This document shows, piece after piece, positions 9,424 through 17,653 of a stretch of 64,000 nt of DNA. The stretch's first letter is position 1; every line of letters begins with the position of its first letter. A program made the translations under genes and the position numbers. Source of the stretch: Sulfuriferula multivorans (GTDB taxonomy: Bacteria > Pseudomonadota > Gammaproteobacteria > Burkholderiales > Sulfuriferulaceae); the NCBI RefSeq assembly GCF_003851125.1, contig NZ_BGOW01000017.1:1-64000 (forward strand), given 5' to 3'. The notes under the pieces were generated by a model. That model saw nothing but the letters and a program-made list of their open reading frames with translations, had not been told where the DNA came from and ran no database searches.

Positions 9424-10065
9424 TTAATAACGCTGGGTGAGCGTCATGATCGTACCTTCACGCTTCATGTCGAGCTGATTGAGAAAACTCATCCCCAGCA
9501 GCGCAACCGACATGCCGTCTCCTTCCAGCACCATCGCCGGCACCATATTGAGACTGATCCCGCCGATGCGCACATTGTTGAGCAACACCCGATACGCTAC
9601 CGCCGTGCCATTGGCTGTGCTCACCAGAGTACGCTGCCCGCTACGGTAATTCACCCCCATTCGATCAGCCTCCCGAGAGCTGAGAGCGACTGAGCTGGCA
9701 CCCGTATCCACCATAAAATCGACACTGTGACCGTTGATGGTACCGGTAGTAAAAAAGTGTCCGCGCCCATCTGCATTCAGGCTGACAATAGGCTTGGCAC
9801 CTCCGCCACTGCCCGCATAAGATTGCCCCATGCTCAAAACGCGGCGTTTCCCATCCACTTCGAACGTAGCGGACTGCGCATCAGCAGACAGCAACTTCAC
9901 CCCCTGCTCCGACTCCCCCGCAGCCAGGACACGCGGTTTGCCGCCATTGACTATCACCATGACCCTGTCCTTGAACAGCCCGCTCACGTTGATCTGGGTT
10001 GCTGTCACATTTGCGCTCAACAAAAGCGCAACAATTGCCATACAATACAATTTCATTCTATTCAT
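9424..10065 (-). CDS. Retropepsin-like clan AA aspartic protease, exported
   Basis: A 213-residue protein with an N-terminal signal or anchor (MKLYCMAIVALLLSANVTA). The C-terminal half is a retropepsin-like domain with the single active-site motif VDFMVDTGASSVALSSREA and the flap-like segment after it. Bacterial members carry one DTG per chain and must dimerise. It fits the periplasmic clan AA family of about 120-200 residues. The start codon lies only 20 nt from the divergent glutamine amidotransferase gene, so the two promoters must overlap. Confidence 0.85.
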   Translation of the reverse strand: MNRMKLYCMAIVALLLSANVTATQINVSGLFKDRVMVIVNGGKPRVLAAGESEQGVKLLSADAQSATFEVDGKRRVLSMGQSYAGSGGGAKPIVSLNADGRGHFFTTGTINGHSVDFMVDTGASSVALSSREADRMGVNYRSGQRTLVSTANGTAVAYRVLLNNVRIGGISLNMVPAMVLEGDGMSVALLGMSFLNQLDMKREGTIMTLTQRY

Positions 10066-10085
10066 CGCCGCCCCTGAGTTGAATC

Positions 10086-10790
10086 ATGAAAACCGTTGCT
10101 ATTTTTCGCCATACCCCGTCTGAGGGTCCCGGCTATTTTGCCACTTTTCTGAATAACCATGACATTCCATGGGAAATCATCAAAGTGGATGAAGGCCAAC
10201 CGATCCCGGACGACCCGACAACCCATGCAGGACTGGTGTTCATGGGCGGGCCGATGAGCGTGAACGATCCGCTGCCCTGGATTCCGCCCATCCTGCAGCT
10301 TATTCGTTCCGCAGTGGCCGCTGACGTACCTGTGTTGGGCCATTGCCTGGGTGGGCAACTGATATCCAAAGCGCTTGGCGGCGTGGTCAAACGCAATCCG
10401 GTCAAGGAAATCGGCTGGGGTCAAATTTGCGCAACCGACAATGATGCTGCCCGTGCCTGGCTGGATGGGCTGACACAGTTCGAAGGGTTTCACTGGCATG
10501 GCGAGACATTCTCTCTGCCTGACACTGCCACCCATATCATGAGCAGTGCACATTGTGAAAACCAGGCTTATGTCATCGGCAAGCATCTGGCCATGCAATG
10601 CCATATCGAGATGACACCGACCATGATCCGCTCCTGGTGCAATAGCTGGGCCGATGAAATCGCAACCAGCGAAAGCCCCGCGGTACAGACCCCGGAAATC
10701 ATGCAAGCCAATATGGAGGACCAACTCAGCGCACTCAACCAGGTAGCTGACCGGCTATATGGGCGCTGGATCAAAGGACTGGCGCAATAA
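10086..10790 (+). CDS. Type 1 glutamine amidotransferase (GATase1) protein
   Basis: A 234-residue class I glutaminase-like protein. The nucleophile elbow is VLGHCLGGQLISKALGG, and the catalytic His-x-Glu is in MQCHIEMTPTMIRSW. It resembles stand-alone GMP-synthase-like amidotransferases (the YfeJ/GuaA-domain family). The acceptor substrate is unknown. Its stop overlaps the start of the next gene (TAATG), so the 87-residue protein that follows is probably made with it and could be a partner. Confidence 0.85.
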   Translation: MKTVAIFRHTPSEGPGYFATFLNNHDIPWEIIKVDEGQPIPDDPTTHAGLVFMGGPMSVNDPLPWIPPILQLIRSAVAADVPVLGHCLGGQLISKALGGVVKRNPVKEIGWGQICATDNDAARAWLDGLTQFEGFHWHGETFSLPDTATHIMSSAHCENQAYVIGKHLAMQCHIEMTPTMIRSWCNSWADEIATSESPAVQTPEIMQANMEDQLSALNQVADRLYGRWIKGLAQ

Positions 10791-11053
10791 TGGAACTACT
10801 TCCGATCAGTCTGACGCAACTGCAGGGCATGATCGGCCTGCGTCTGCGGTGGCGCGACCTGGATTATGAAATAGTGGAAGTGCTGGAGGACGGCCCGTCA
10901 CTGGTTGCGCAAAGCTTTGCAGTCAGTACCGCCATCCAGAGTGACGTGCACGGACGTGCTCGGCGCGAGGTGCAACAGGTAGTGGTCATTCCCGTACTCA
11001 ACTCCGACAAAACCCTGCTGCATCCCGAATTTCTGGAAATAGAACTACTTTGA
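10790..11053 (+). CDS. Small conserved-looking protein of unknown function
   Basis: An 87-residue soluble protein (MELLPISLTQLQGMIGLRLRW at the start) with alternating beta-type segments, such as DYEIVEVLEDGPSLVAQ and QQVVVIPVLNSD. No family is recognised with certainty. It is translationally coupled to the glutamine amidotransferase upstream by a one-base overlap, which is the best clue to its role. No signal peptide or membrane segment is visible. Confidence 0.7.
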   Translation: MELLPISLTQLQGMIGLRLRWRDLDYEIVEVLEDGPSLVAQSFAVSTAIQSDVHGRARREVQQVVVIPVLNSDKTLLHPEFLEIELL

Positions 11054-11132
11054 CAAAGACTACAAACAGGCACACGATTACACCATAAAAACACCTTACA
11101 AAGGTTGCACTTTATTTAACGGAGAATGAAAA

Positions 11133-11546
11133 ATGGAAACGGTGAATTACAGCCAGTTCAATTTCGGCAAACGCCTGCGTGAGTATATGCATGAAGTATT
11201 CAATCACAGCGGCGTAACCCGTACTGAAGCCGAGCTGACTGATGGCCAGAAAGTGTTCCTGAAAGCGCTCAAGCGCGAACTGTTGAAATATGTCGACACT
11301 GGCCGTACCGGTTATCCGCATAACCAGCTGGAACAGATGGAGTCCTTTACACGCACCATCGGCGATCTGCATAACTCCTACTTCGACAACGGCATGCACA
11401 AGATAAGCGACTGCCTGTTCAACCGCTGGCGCATGCTATTCGAAGAAACCAAAAAACTTGCTGCCGCCGGCGGAGCCAGCCAGCCTTGCTGGATAGAAAA
11501 GATCGAAGTCGAGCAATCCGACATGCCGATGTTTTTTGACGCCTGA
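11133..11546 (+). CDS. Hypothetical protein upstream of sat
   Basis: A 137-residue soluble, mostly helical protein of unrecognised family (METVNYSQFNFGKRLREYMHEVF). It has a good ribosome binding site (GGAG, 9 nt before the ATG). It has a single Cys near the C-terminus (SQPCWIEKIEVEQ). It is followed by its own strong terminator, so it is a separate unit from sat although they lie in the same direction. No function is suggested. Confidence 0.65.
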   Translation: METVNYSQFNFGKRLREYMHEVFNHSGVTRTEAELTDGQKVFLKALKRELLKYVDTGRTGYPHNQLEQMESFTRTIGDLHNSYFDNGMHKISDCLFNRWRMLFEETKKLAAAGGASQPCWIEKIEVEQSDMPMFFDA

Positions 11547-11567
11547 ACGAAAAGAAAATTTTTGAAT

Positions 11568-11600
11568 AAAAAAGCCCGGCTAAGCATGCCGGGCTTTTTT
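11568..11600. terminator. Strong bidirectional-type terminator before sat
   Basis: A 13-bp stem (11568-11580 with 11588-11600, 7-nt loop) has an A-run on the left and a T-run on the right. It closes the 137-residue protein gene on the plus strand. Confidence 0.88.
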
Positions 11601-11669
11601 ATTCAGTATTGCCAAGAATCGAAAAATCTTATTTTGGAATAAGAAACTTGGATTAGGGCAGCCTAGCCT

Positions 11670-11692
11670 TAGTGCTATGCTAGCCAGCACTA
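11670..11692. promoter_or_regulatory. Inverted repeat in the sat leader or promoter
   Basis: A perfect 7-bp inverted repeat, TAGTGCT (11670-11676) and AGCACTA (11686-11692) with a 9-nt spacer, lies 30 nt before the sat start codon. It could be an operator or a leader hairpin. No convincing -35/-10 pair could be assigned around it. Confidence 0.35.
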
Positions 11693-11721
11693 ATAATACT
11701 ACCCGGATGAGGAAACAAAAC

Positions 11722-12939
11722 ATGTCCAAACTCGTGAAACCCCACGGTGGTGGTGAACTCAAGCCATTACTGCTTACCGGCGCTGCACATGACGCCGAAC
11801 TCGCACGCGCACAAAGTCTGCCCAAGGTACGCATGTCGTCGCGTGAAACCGGTGATCTGATTATGCTGGGTATTGGTGGCTTTACCCCACTGGACGGTTT
11901 CATGACCCATGCCGACTGGCAGGGTGTATGTGATGGCTACAAAATGGCCAATGGTCTGTTCTGGCCGATACCCGTTACGCTTTCTACCGATGAAATCAGT
12001 GCACAAGGCGTCAAGGAAGGTTCGGAGATAGCGCTGGTGGATGGTGTGAGCGGCGAAATCATGGGCACCATGAAGATCACCGAAAAATACACCATCGACA
12101 AGGCACACGAGTGCATGATGGTGTACAAAACCACCGATCTCGAGCACCCCGGCGTCAAAATGGTCATGGAGCAAGGGCCGGTTAACCTCGCCGGACCGGT
12201 TAAAGTATTGTCCACAGGCGGTTTCAAGGAGGAATACGGCGACCAGTTCATGACGCCTGCCGAAACCCGCGCTGCGTTCGAGAAGGCTGGCTGGAGCCGG
12301 GTGGCTGCATTCCAGACGCGCAACCCGATGCATCGCTCGCACGAATATCTGGCCAAGATTGCCATAGAAACCATGGACGGCGTACTGATCCACTCACTGC
12401 TGGGCGCGCTCAAACCTGGCGACATCCCTGCCGAGGTACGTTCCGAAGCCATCAGCACCCTGGTTGAAAATTATTTTGCACCCAACACCGTCATTCAGGC
12501 CGGCTACCCGCTCGACATGCGTTATGCCGGTCCGCGCGAGGCGCTGCTGCACGCTCTGTTCCGCCAGAATTACGGCTGCTCGCATTTGATCGTCGGTCGC
12601 GACCACGCCGGTGTGGGCGACTACTATGGTCCGTTCGATGCACAGAAAATTTTCGACGAAATCCCTGCCGGCTCGCTCGAAACCACCAACATGAACATCG
12701 ACTGGACCTTCTGGTGCAAAAAATGCGGTGGCATGGCGTCGCAGCGCACCTGTCCGCATGGTAAAGATGATCGCATCCTGCTGTCCGGCACCAAAGTGCG
12801 TTCGATGCTGTCCGAAGGCCAGGATTTGCCGGTGGAATTCAGCCGCCCGGAAGTGGCGAAGGTGTTACAAAAATACTACGCCGGCCTGAGCAAGGAGCAA
12901 AACGTCAAAGTTGAATTGAAAGGCCACTCGGCAGCTTGA
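11722..12939 (+). CDS. sat: Dissimilatory sulfate adenylyltransferase (ATP sulfurylase)
   Basis: In sulfur oxidisers this enzyme runs in reverse, making ATP and sulfate from APS and pyrophosphate. The 405-residue homo-oligomeric type shows the nucleotide-binding motif [12 protein letters not shown] at about 198-209, [16 protein letters not shown] from 292, and a metal site C332-x2-C335, C344, H346. The start at 11722 has GAGGAA upstream; 15 codons upstream in frame look non-coding. It precedes aprB by 171 nt, with which it forms the APS pathway of sulfite oxidation. Confidence 0.95.
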   Translation: MSKLVKPHGGGELKPLLLTGAAHDAELARAQSLPKVRMSSRETGDLIMLGIGGFTPLDGFMTHADWQGVCDGYKMANGLFWPIPVTLSTDEISAQGVKEGSEIALVDGVSGEIMGTMKITEKYTIDKAHECMMVYKTTDLEHPGVKMVMEQGPVNLAGPVKVLSTGGFKEEYGDQFMTPAETRAAFEKAGWSRVAAFQTRNPMHRSHEYLAKIAIETMDGVLIHSLLGALKPGDIPAEVRSEAISTLVENYFAPNTVIQAGYPLDMRYAGPREALLHALFRQNYGCSHLIVGRDHAGVGDYYGPFDAQKIFDEIPAGSLETTNMNIDWTFWCKKCGGMASQRTCPHGKDDRILLSGTKVRSMLSEGQDLPVEFSRPEVAKVLQKYYAGLSKEQNVKVELKGHSAA

Positions 12940-13110
12940 TGCTACGAAGTCGCATTCATTGATTGCGGCTGGATTTACAGAATTTGAAGCTCTGAGCCTC
13001 CCGGAAGCGGAAGAAGCTGGACAGCCCAGCATTCGCCCCGGCCAAGGCTGGTTCAGCGTCTCAAAGGGCCGCGACTTACGCGGTGTTTTTAACGTAATGG
13101 AGACTAAGAC

Positions 13111-13578
13111 ATGCCTACCTATGTTCGTACTGACAAGTGCGATGGCTGCAAGGGTCAAGATAAAACCGCTTGTATGTACATCTGCCCGCACGACCTGATG
13201 AAGCTGGACAAAGACGGTTCCGAAACCGGTCACGCCATGAAGGCGTTCAACCAGGAACCTGAGCAGTGCTGGGAATGCTATTCCTGCGTGAAAATCTGCC
13301 CACAAAACGCAATTGAAGTGCGCCACTATGCCGACATTGTCCCGCTGGGCGGTTCGGTGCAGCCATTGCGCGGCTCCGATTCCATCATGTGGACCATCAA
13401 ATTCCGCAATGGCACGCTCAAACGCTTCAAATTCCCGATCCGCACGACTCCGGAAGGCTCGATTGACTGCTACGGCGGCAAAGAAACAGCCAAGCTGGAA
13501 AACATTACCAAATCAGGATTCTTCACCGCTTCGGGTGGCTATCGCGCCGGTAATCCTGCCGAGTTGATCCGCAAGTAA
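13111..13578 (+). CDS. aprB: Adenylylsulfate reductase beta subunit
   Basis: The electron-transfer subunit of APS reductase, carrying two [4Fe-4S] clusters. In this 155-residue protein the ligands are seen as C10, C13, C21, C25 and C53, C56, C59, C63 (CWECYSCVKICP), followed by the C-terminal tail that wraps round AprA. The start is MPTYVRTDKCDGCKG, as in the family, with an RBS-like GGAG about 10 nt upstream. It lies between sat and aprA. Confidence 0.96.
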   Translation: MPTYVRTDKCDGCKGQDKTACMYICPHDLMKLDKDGSETGHAMKAFNQEPEQCWECYSCVKICPQNAIEVRHYADIVPLGGSVQPLRGSDSIMWTIKFRNGTLKRFKFPIRTTPEGSIDCYGGKETAKLENITKSGFFTASGGYRAGNPAELIRK

Positions 13579-13659
13579 GCTGAGAAGTTAACCCAACACA
13601 TATTGCAGGAGGGAGCGGGCCTGTGCGCCACGCTGAACTGCAAGCTAGGAGATTAGATA

Positions 13660-15681
13660 ATGGCTGGAGAATTTGGTAATCCCGAAGTAGTTCAAGAGGA
13701 AGTAGACATCCTCTTCATTGGTGGTGGTATGGCCTGTTGCGGTGCCGCTTACGAAGTCATGCGTTGGGCAGACGCCGCCAAGGCTGAAACCGGCATCGAC
13801 CTGAAAATCAAACTGGTGGACAAAGCCGCCATGGATCGTTCCGGTGCCGTGGCACAGGGACTGTCCGCAATCAATACTTATATCGGCACCGAGCAGGATC
13901 CGGCCGATTACGCCCGCATGGTATCCAACGACCTGATGGGTATCACCCGCGACGACCTGTCCTATGACCTGGGTCGTCACGTCGATGAATCCGTGCACCT
14001 GTTCGAAGAATGGGGCCTGCCAATCTGGAAAACCGACGAAAACGGCGAACGCCATGACGGCTCCAAAGGCATGCCTGCATTGAAAGATGGCGGCAAGCCA
14101 GTGCGCTCCGGCAAATGGCAGATCATGATCAACGGCGAATCCTACAAGTGGATTGTTGCCGAAGCCGCTAAAAAAGCGCTCGGCATGGACCGTATCGAAG
14201 AGCGTATTTTCATCGTCAAGCTGGTCAACGACAAGAACGATCCTTCGCGCATCGCCGGTGCTGTCGGCTTCTCCACGCGCGATCACAAGGTGGTCGTATA
14301 CAAGGCCAAGGCCATCCTGCTGGCGGCTGGTGGCTGCGTTAACCTGTTCCGTCCGCGCTCCGTAGGCGAAGGTCAGGGCCGTGCCTGGTACCCGGTATGG
14401 AACGCCGGTTCGACCTACTCGATGGCTGCAGAAGCAGGCGCCGAGTTGACCATGATGGAAAACCGCTTCGTGCCCGCCCGCTTCAAGGACGGCTACGGCC
14501 CGGTGGGCGCCTGGTTCCTGCTGTTCAAAGCCCAGGCCACCAACGCCATTGGCGAAGTGTACATGGTGAAAAACAAGGAACTGCTGAACGACTACCCTCC
14601 CTACGGACAAGCAGCCGTGCCCGCTTCTTGCCTGCGTAACCACCTGATGCTGAAGGAAATGCGCGAAGGCCGCGGTCCGATTTACATGGATACGGTAACA
14701 GCTCTGGCCAAACTGCGTGAGACCCTGTCTCCACGTGAAGTGAAGCACCTGGAGGCCGAAGCCTGGGAAGACTTCCTCGATATGTGCGTGGGGCAATGCG
14801 GCGTATGGGTCGGTGAAAACATCGAACCGGAGAAGAAGAACTCCGAACTGATGCCTACCGAGCCCTACCTGTTGGGTTCACACTCAGGTTGCTGCGGTAT
14901 CTGGGTATCCGGTCCCGAGGATCTCGGCGCCCCCACCTCGGAAGAACACGCCGAAGCAGACAAAATCCCGGGCTACCTGCCAAAAGGGTGGAACTGGGGC
15001 TATCGCTCCATGACCACGGTCAAGGGTCTGTTCACCGCTGGCGACGGCGTGGGCGCATCCGGCCACAAGTTCTCCTCCGGTTCGCATGCCGAAGGCCGCA
15101 TGTGCGCCAAGGCCATGGTCAAGTACTGCATTGACAACAAGGACTGGAAACCCGAGCTGGACACCTCGCCCGAGCAACTGGTCGCGGACATCTATCAGCC
15201 GGTCAAGACCTACCTTGAGTTCAAGGACTACACCACCGCAATCGACATCAACCCGCACTACATCACGCCCAAGATGCTGCAGTTCCGTCTGCAAAAAATC
15301 ATGGACGAGTACGTAGCCGGTGTTGCGACCTACTACCAGACCAACGCTCACATGCTGGCCGTGGCGGAAGAGAAACTGGAAATGCTGAAAGAAGACGCCA
15401 TGAAGATGCGTGCAAAAGACCTGCACGAACTGCTGCGCGCCTGGGAAAACTACCACCGTATCCTGACGGCGGAAGCCCACATGAAGCATATCCAGTTCCG
15501 TGAAGAGTCCCGTTATCCGGGCTTCTACTACCGTATGGACAAAAACTTTGTGGACGAAGAAAACTGGCATTGTTTCGTCAACTCCGTGTATGACAAGAAC
15601 TCCAAGAAATGGACGGTGTTCAAGCGTGCCCACGTGGATCTGGTGGACAAATCCAAGCTGTTCAAACCTGCCGCGCATTAA
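13660..15681 (+). CDS. aprA: Adenylylsulfate reductase alpha subunit
   Basis: FAD-containing catalytic subunit that, in a sulfur oxidiser, joins sulfite and AMP to APS. The 673-residue protein shows the FAD-binding VDILFIGGGMACCGAAYE at about residues 11-28, DRSGAVAQGLSAINTYIG, the substrate-region ENRFVPARFKDGYGPVGAW, and the late SGHKFSSGSHAEGR flavin contact. An AGGAG site is near its start. Electrons are passed to AprB. Neither aprM nor qmoABC membrane partners are found next to it; instead a terminator, a second inverted repeat, then a YkgJ-type protein follow. Confidence 0.96.
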   Translation: MAGEFGNPEVVQEEVDILFIGGGMACCGAAYEVMRWADAAKAETGIDLKIKLVDKAAMDRSGAVAQGLSAINTYIGTEQDPADYARMVSNDLMGITRDDLSYDLGRHVDESVHLFEEWGLPIWKTDENGERHDGSKGMPALKDGGKPVRSGKWQIMINGESYKWIVAEAAKKALGMDRIEERIFIVKLVNDKNDPSRIAGAVGFSTRDHKVVVYKAKAILLAAGGCVNLFRPRSVGEGQGRAWYPVWNAGSTYSMAAEAGAELTMMENRFVPARFKDGYGPVGAWFLLFKAQATNAIGEVYMVKNKELLNDYPPYGQAAVPASCLRNHLMLKEMREGRGPIYMDTVTALAKLRETLSPREVKHLEAEAWEDFLDMCVGQCGVWVGENIEPEKKNSELMPTEPYLLGSHSGCCGIWVSGPEDLGAPTSEEHAEADKIPGYLPKGWNWGYRSMTTVKGLFTAGDGVGASGHKFSSGSHAEGRMCAKAMVKYCIDNKDWKPELDTSPEQLVADIYQPVKTYLEFKDYTTAIDINPHYITPKMLQFRLQKIMDEYVAGVATYYQTNAHMLAVAEEKLEMLKEDAMKMRAKDLHELLRAWENYHRILTAEAHMKHIQFREESRYPGFYYRMDKNFVDEENWHCFVNSVYDKNSKKWTVFKRAHVDLVDKSKLFKPAAH

Positions 15682-15703
15682 TGCCGGTATCGCAGTAAAA
15701 TTG

Positions 15704-15731
15704 AACCGGGCACCACGGTGCCCGGTTTTTT
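15704..15731 (+). terminator. Terminator of the apr operon
   Basis: An 11-bp GC-rich stem (15704-15714 with 15717-15727) with a T-run lies 22 nt behind the aprA stop codon. Confidence 0.88.
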
Positions 15732-15769
15732 GTTTCCAAAGCAGTTGGAATACCGACTGCTTTGGAAAC
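15732..15769. repeat. Perfect 14-bp inverted repeat behind the apr terminator
   Basis: GTTTCCAAAGCAGT (15732-15745) and its exact complement (15756-15769) are separated by 10 nt. No T-run follows, so it is not a standard terminator. It begins immediately after the terminator T-run. It may be an mRNA-protecting hairpin, an operator for the next unit, or a small repeat element. Confidence 0.75.
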
Positions 15770-15909
15770 CTGATGCACACTTAAAAGCTTTTTGGCCATG
15801 GAGTTCACTGAGGGCAGACCATACGGGAATCACCATTCCTTCGTATTCTTCTCCGTAAACGCCGTGTCTCCGTAGCTACTGAATCACCGTTTATGCAACG
15901 AGGCCCATC

Positions 15910-16824
15910 ATGCAACAACCTGACATCAATGATTTCCCCTTCCCGCAAAGCCCGGTTGTGCCACAACTGGTAGAAGGCGACAAAACCATCCAGTTCCAGT
16001 GTCGCAAAGGCATCAAGTGCTGGAATGCATGCTGCAGCAACATCGACATCAGCCTCACGCCATACGACGTACTGCGCTTGAAAAACCACCTCAACATGAG
16101 TTCCGGTGATTTCCTGGTCAAATATACCGTTCCATACGAACTCGAGCCCGGCGGCATTGCCGGCATCAAGCTGAAACCGGTCGATGAAGGCACCGCCTGC
16201 CAGTTCATGCGTCCGGAAGGTTGCAGCGTCTACGAAGATCGTCCTACCTCATGCCGCTACTACCCGGTCGCGCTGCTGTCCATGCGCCGCCAGGACGAAA
16301 CCACCGACCGTACCTCCTACGCCATGGTGCAGGAGACGCACTGCCTCGGCCACAACGAACCGCGCAGCATCACCGTCAACGACTATCGCAAGGAACAGGG
16401 CGTCGAGATATACGACGAACTCGGGCGCGGCTGGCGCCAGCTCATCCTGAAGAAAAAATCCGCCGGACCCACCATCGGCAAACCCACGGACCGCAGCCTG
16501 CAACTGTTCTTCATGGCCTGCTACGACCTGGACCGTTTCCGCCAGTTCGTCGAGCACCCTTCGTTCCGCGAAGTTTACGACCTCAGCGACACTGAAATGA
16601 GCCAGATACTCGGTTCCGAACCGGAACTGATGCAATTCGGTTTCCGCCTGCTGCGCCAGGTCATGTTCAACGAGCCCAGCATTGCGCTGAAAGCAGACGC
16701 CTACGACAAGCGCCTGTCACGCAAGACCGAGCGTGAAGCGATCATGGATGAAATCACCGCCAAAATTCCGGCCGAAGCGATCCGGCACGGCGATCCCAAC
16801 GACAAATACGAAATCAAAGACTGA
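15910..16824 (+). CDS. YkgJ-family cysteine-cluster protein
   Basis: A 304-residue cytoplasmic protein with the CxxxCxxCC-type cluster of the YkgJ (zinc/iron-chelating) family. The first group is C31, C37, C41, C42 ([20 protein letters not shown]); the second is around 97-116 ([18 protein letters not shown]) with a further Cys in ETHCLGH. Family members bind a metal or Fe-S cluster but their function is not settled. The C-terminal 130 residues are not recognised. It stands 8 nt before a CbbQ-type ATPase gene, so the three genes probably form one operon downstream of apr. Confidence 0.8.
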   Translation: MQQPDINDFPFPQSPVVPQLVEGDKTIQFQCRKGIKCWNACCSNIDISLTPYDVLRLKNHLNMSSGDFLVKYTVPYELEPGGIAGIKLKPVDEGTACQFMRPEGCSVYEDRPTSCRYYPVALLSMRRQDETTDRTSYAMVQETHCLGHNEPRSITVNDYRKEQGVEIYDELGRGWRQLILKKKSAGPTIGKPTDRSLQLFFMACYDLDRFRQFVEHPSFREVYDLSDTEMSQILGSEPELMQFGFRLLRQVMFNEPSIALKADAYDKRLSRKTEREAIMDEITAKIPAEAIRHGDPNDKYEIKD

Positions 16825-16831
16825 GACCGCC

Positions 16832-17644
16832 GTGAACGCCCGCACCCTCAACCCGGAATCCAACTTCATCGAGCGCGAGCCGTATTACGAAGCGGTCGGC
16901 AGCGAAATCAGCATTTTCGAAGCCGCCTACGCCAACCGCCTGCCGGTGTTGCTGAAAGGCCCAACCGGCTGCGGCAAGACGCGCTTTATGGAGTATATGG
17001 CGTGGCGCCTGAAGCGTCCGCTGATTACCGTCTCCTGCCATGACGACCTCACCGCGTCCGACCTGGTCGGGCGCTACCTGGTCAAGGGCGGCGAGACGGT
17101 GTGGATGGACGGGCCACTGGCGCGGGCAGTGCGCGCCGGCGCGATCTGCTACCTGGACGAAATCGTCGAAGCGCGCAAGGACACGATGGTGGTGATCCAT
17201 CCGCTGGCCGACGACCGCCGCGCGCTGCCGATGGAAAAGCTCGGCGTCATTATCGAAGCCAACGCGGATTTCTGTCTGGCCATTTCCTACAACCCCGGTT
17301 ACCAGAGCGTGCTCAAGGACTTGAAGCAGAGCACCCGCCAGCGCTTCGTGGCGCTGGAATTCGACTACCCCAGCGCCAGCCTGGAAGCCAAGATCGTCGC
17401 CGCCGAGAGCGGCGTGGATGCGGCGCTGGCCGAGCGTCTGGTCAAATTCGCCCAGATGACGCGCAACCTCAAAGGCAGCGGCCTGGAAGAAGGTGCCAGC
17501 ACGCGGCTGCTGATCCATGCCGGCAAGCTCATCGCCAAAGGTGTCCCGCCAGTCACCGCCTGCCAATGTGCAATTGCCCAGGCGATTACCGATGACGCGG
17601 AAATGCTGGCGGCGGTACAGGAACTGTCCTCGTCGCTGTTCTGA
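16832..17644 (+). CDS. cbbQ: CbbQ/NirQ/NorQ-type MoxR AAA+ ATPase
   Basis: A 270-residue AAA+ ATPase of the CbbQ/NorQ group, which remodels target enzymes with a VWA partner (Rubisco activation for CbbQ/CbbO, NO reductase insertion for NorQ/NorD). The Walker A is GPTGCGKT at 43-50, Walker B is ICYLDE ending at D109-E110, and SYNPGYQS forms sensor 1. The start is the GTG at 16832, 7 nt after the upstream stop, giving the family length; there is no ATG nearby. No Rubisco or nor genes are seen in the window, so the target is open. The symbol is by similarity only. Confidence 0.82.
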   Translation: MNARTLNPESNFIEREPYYEAVGSEISIFEAAYANRLPVLLKGPTGCGKTRFMEYMAWRLKRPLITVSCHDDLTASDLVGRYLVKGGETVWMDGPLARAVRAGAICYLDEIVEARKDTMVVIHPLADDRRALPMEKLGVIIEANADFCLAISYNPGYQSVLKDLKQSTRQRFVALEFDYPSASLEAKIVAAESGVDAALAERLVKFAQMTRNLKGSGLEEGASTRLLIHAGKLIAKGVPPVTACQCAIAQAITDDAEMLAAVQELSSSLF

Positions 17645-17653
17645 TCCCCTTTG

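Noticed and set aside
13645-14796. 383-codon frame opposite aprA
   Set aside because: It mirrors the codon bias of aprA, has no ribosome binding site or family features, and lies fully inside a well-supported gene. Similar frames opposite the Rieske (3194-4243) and lplT (37536-38774) genes are rejected for the same reason.
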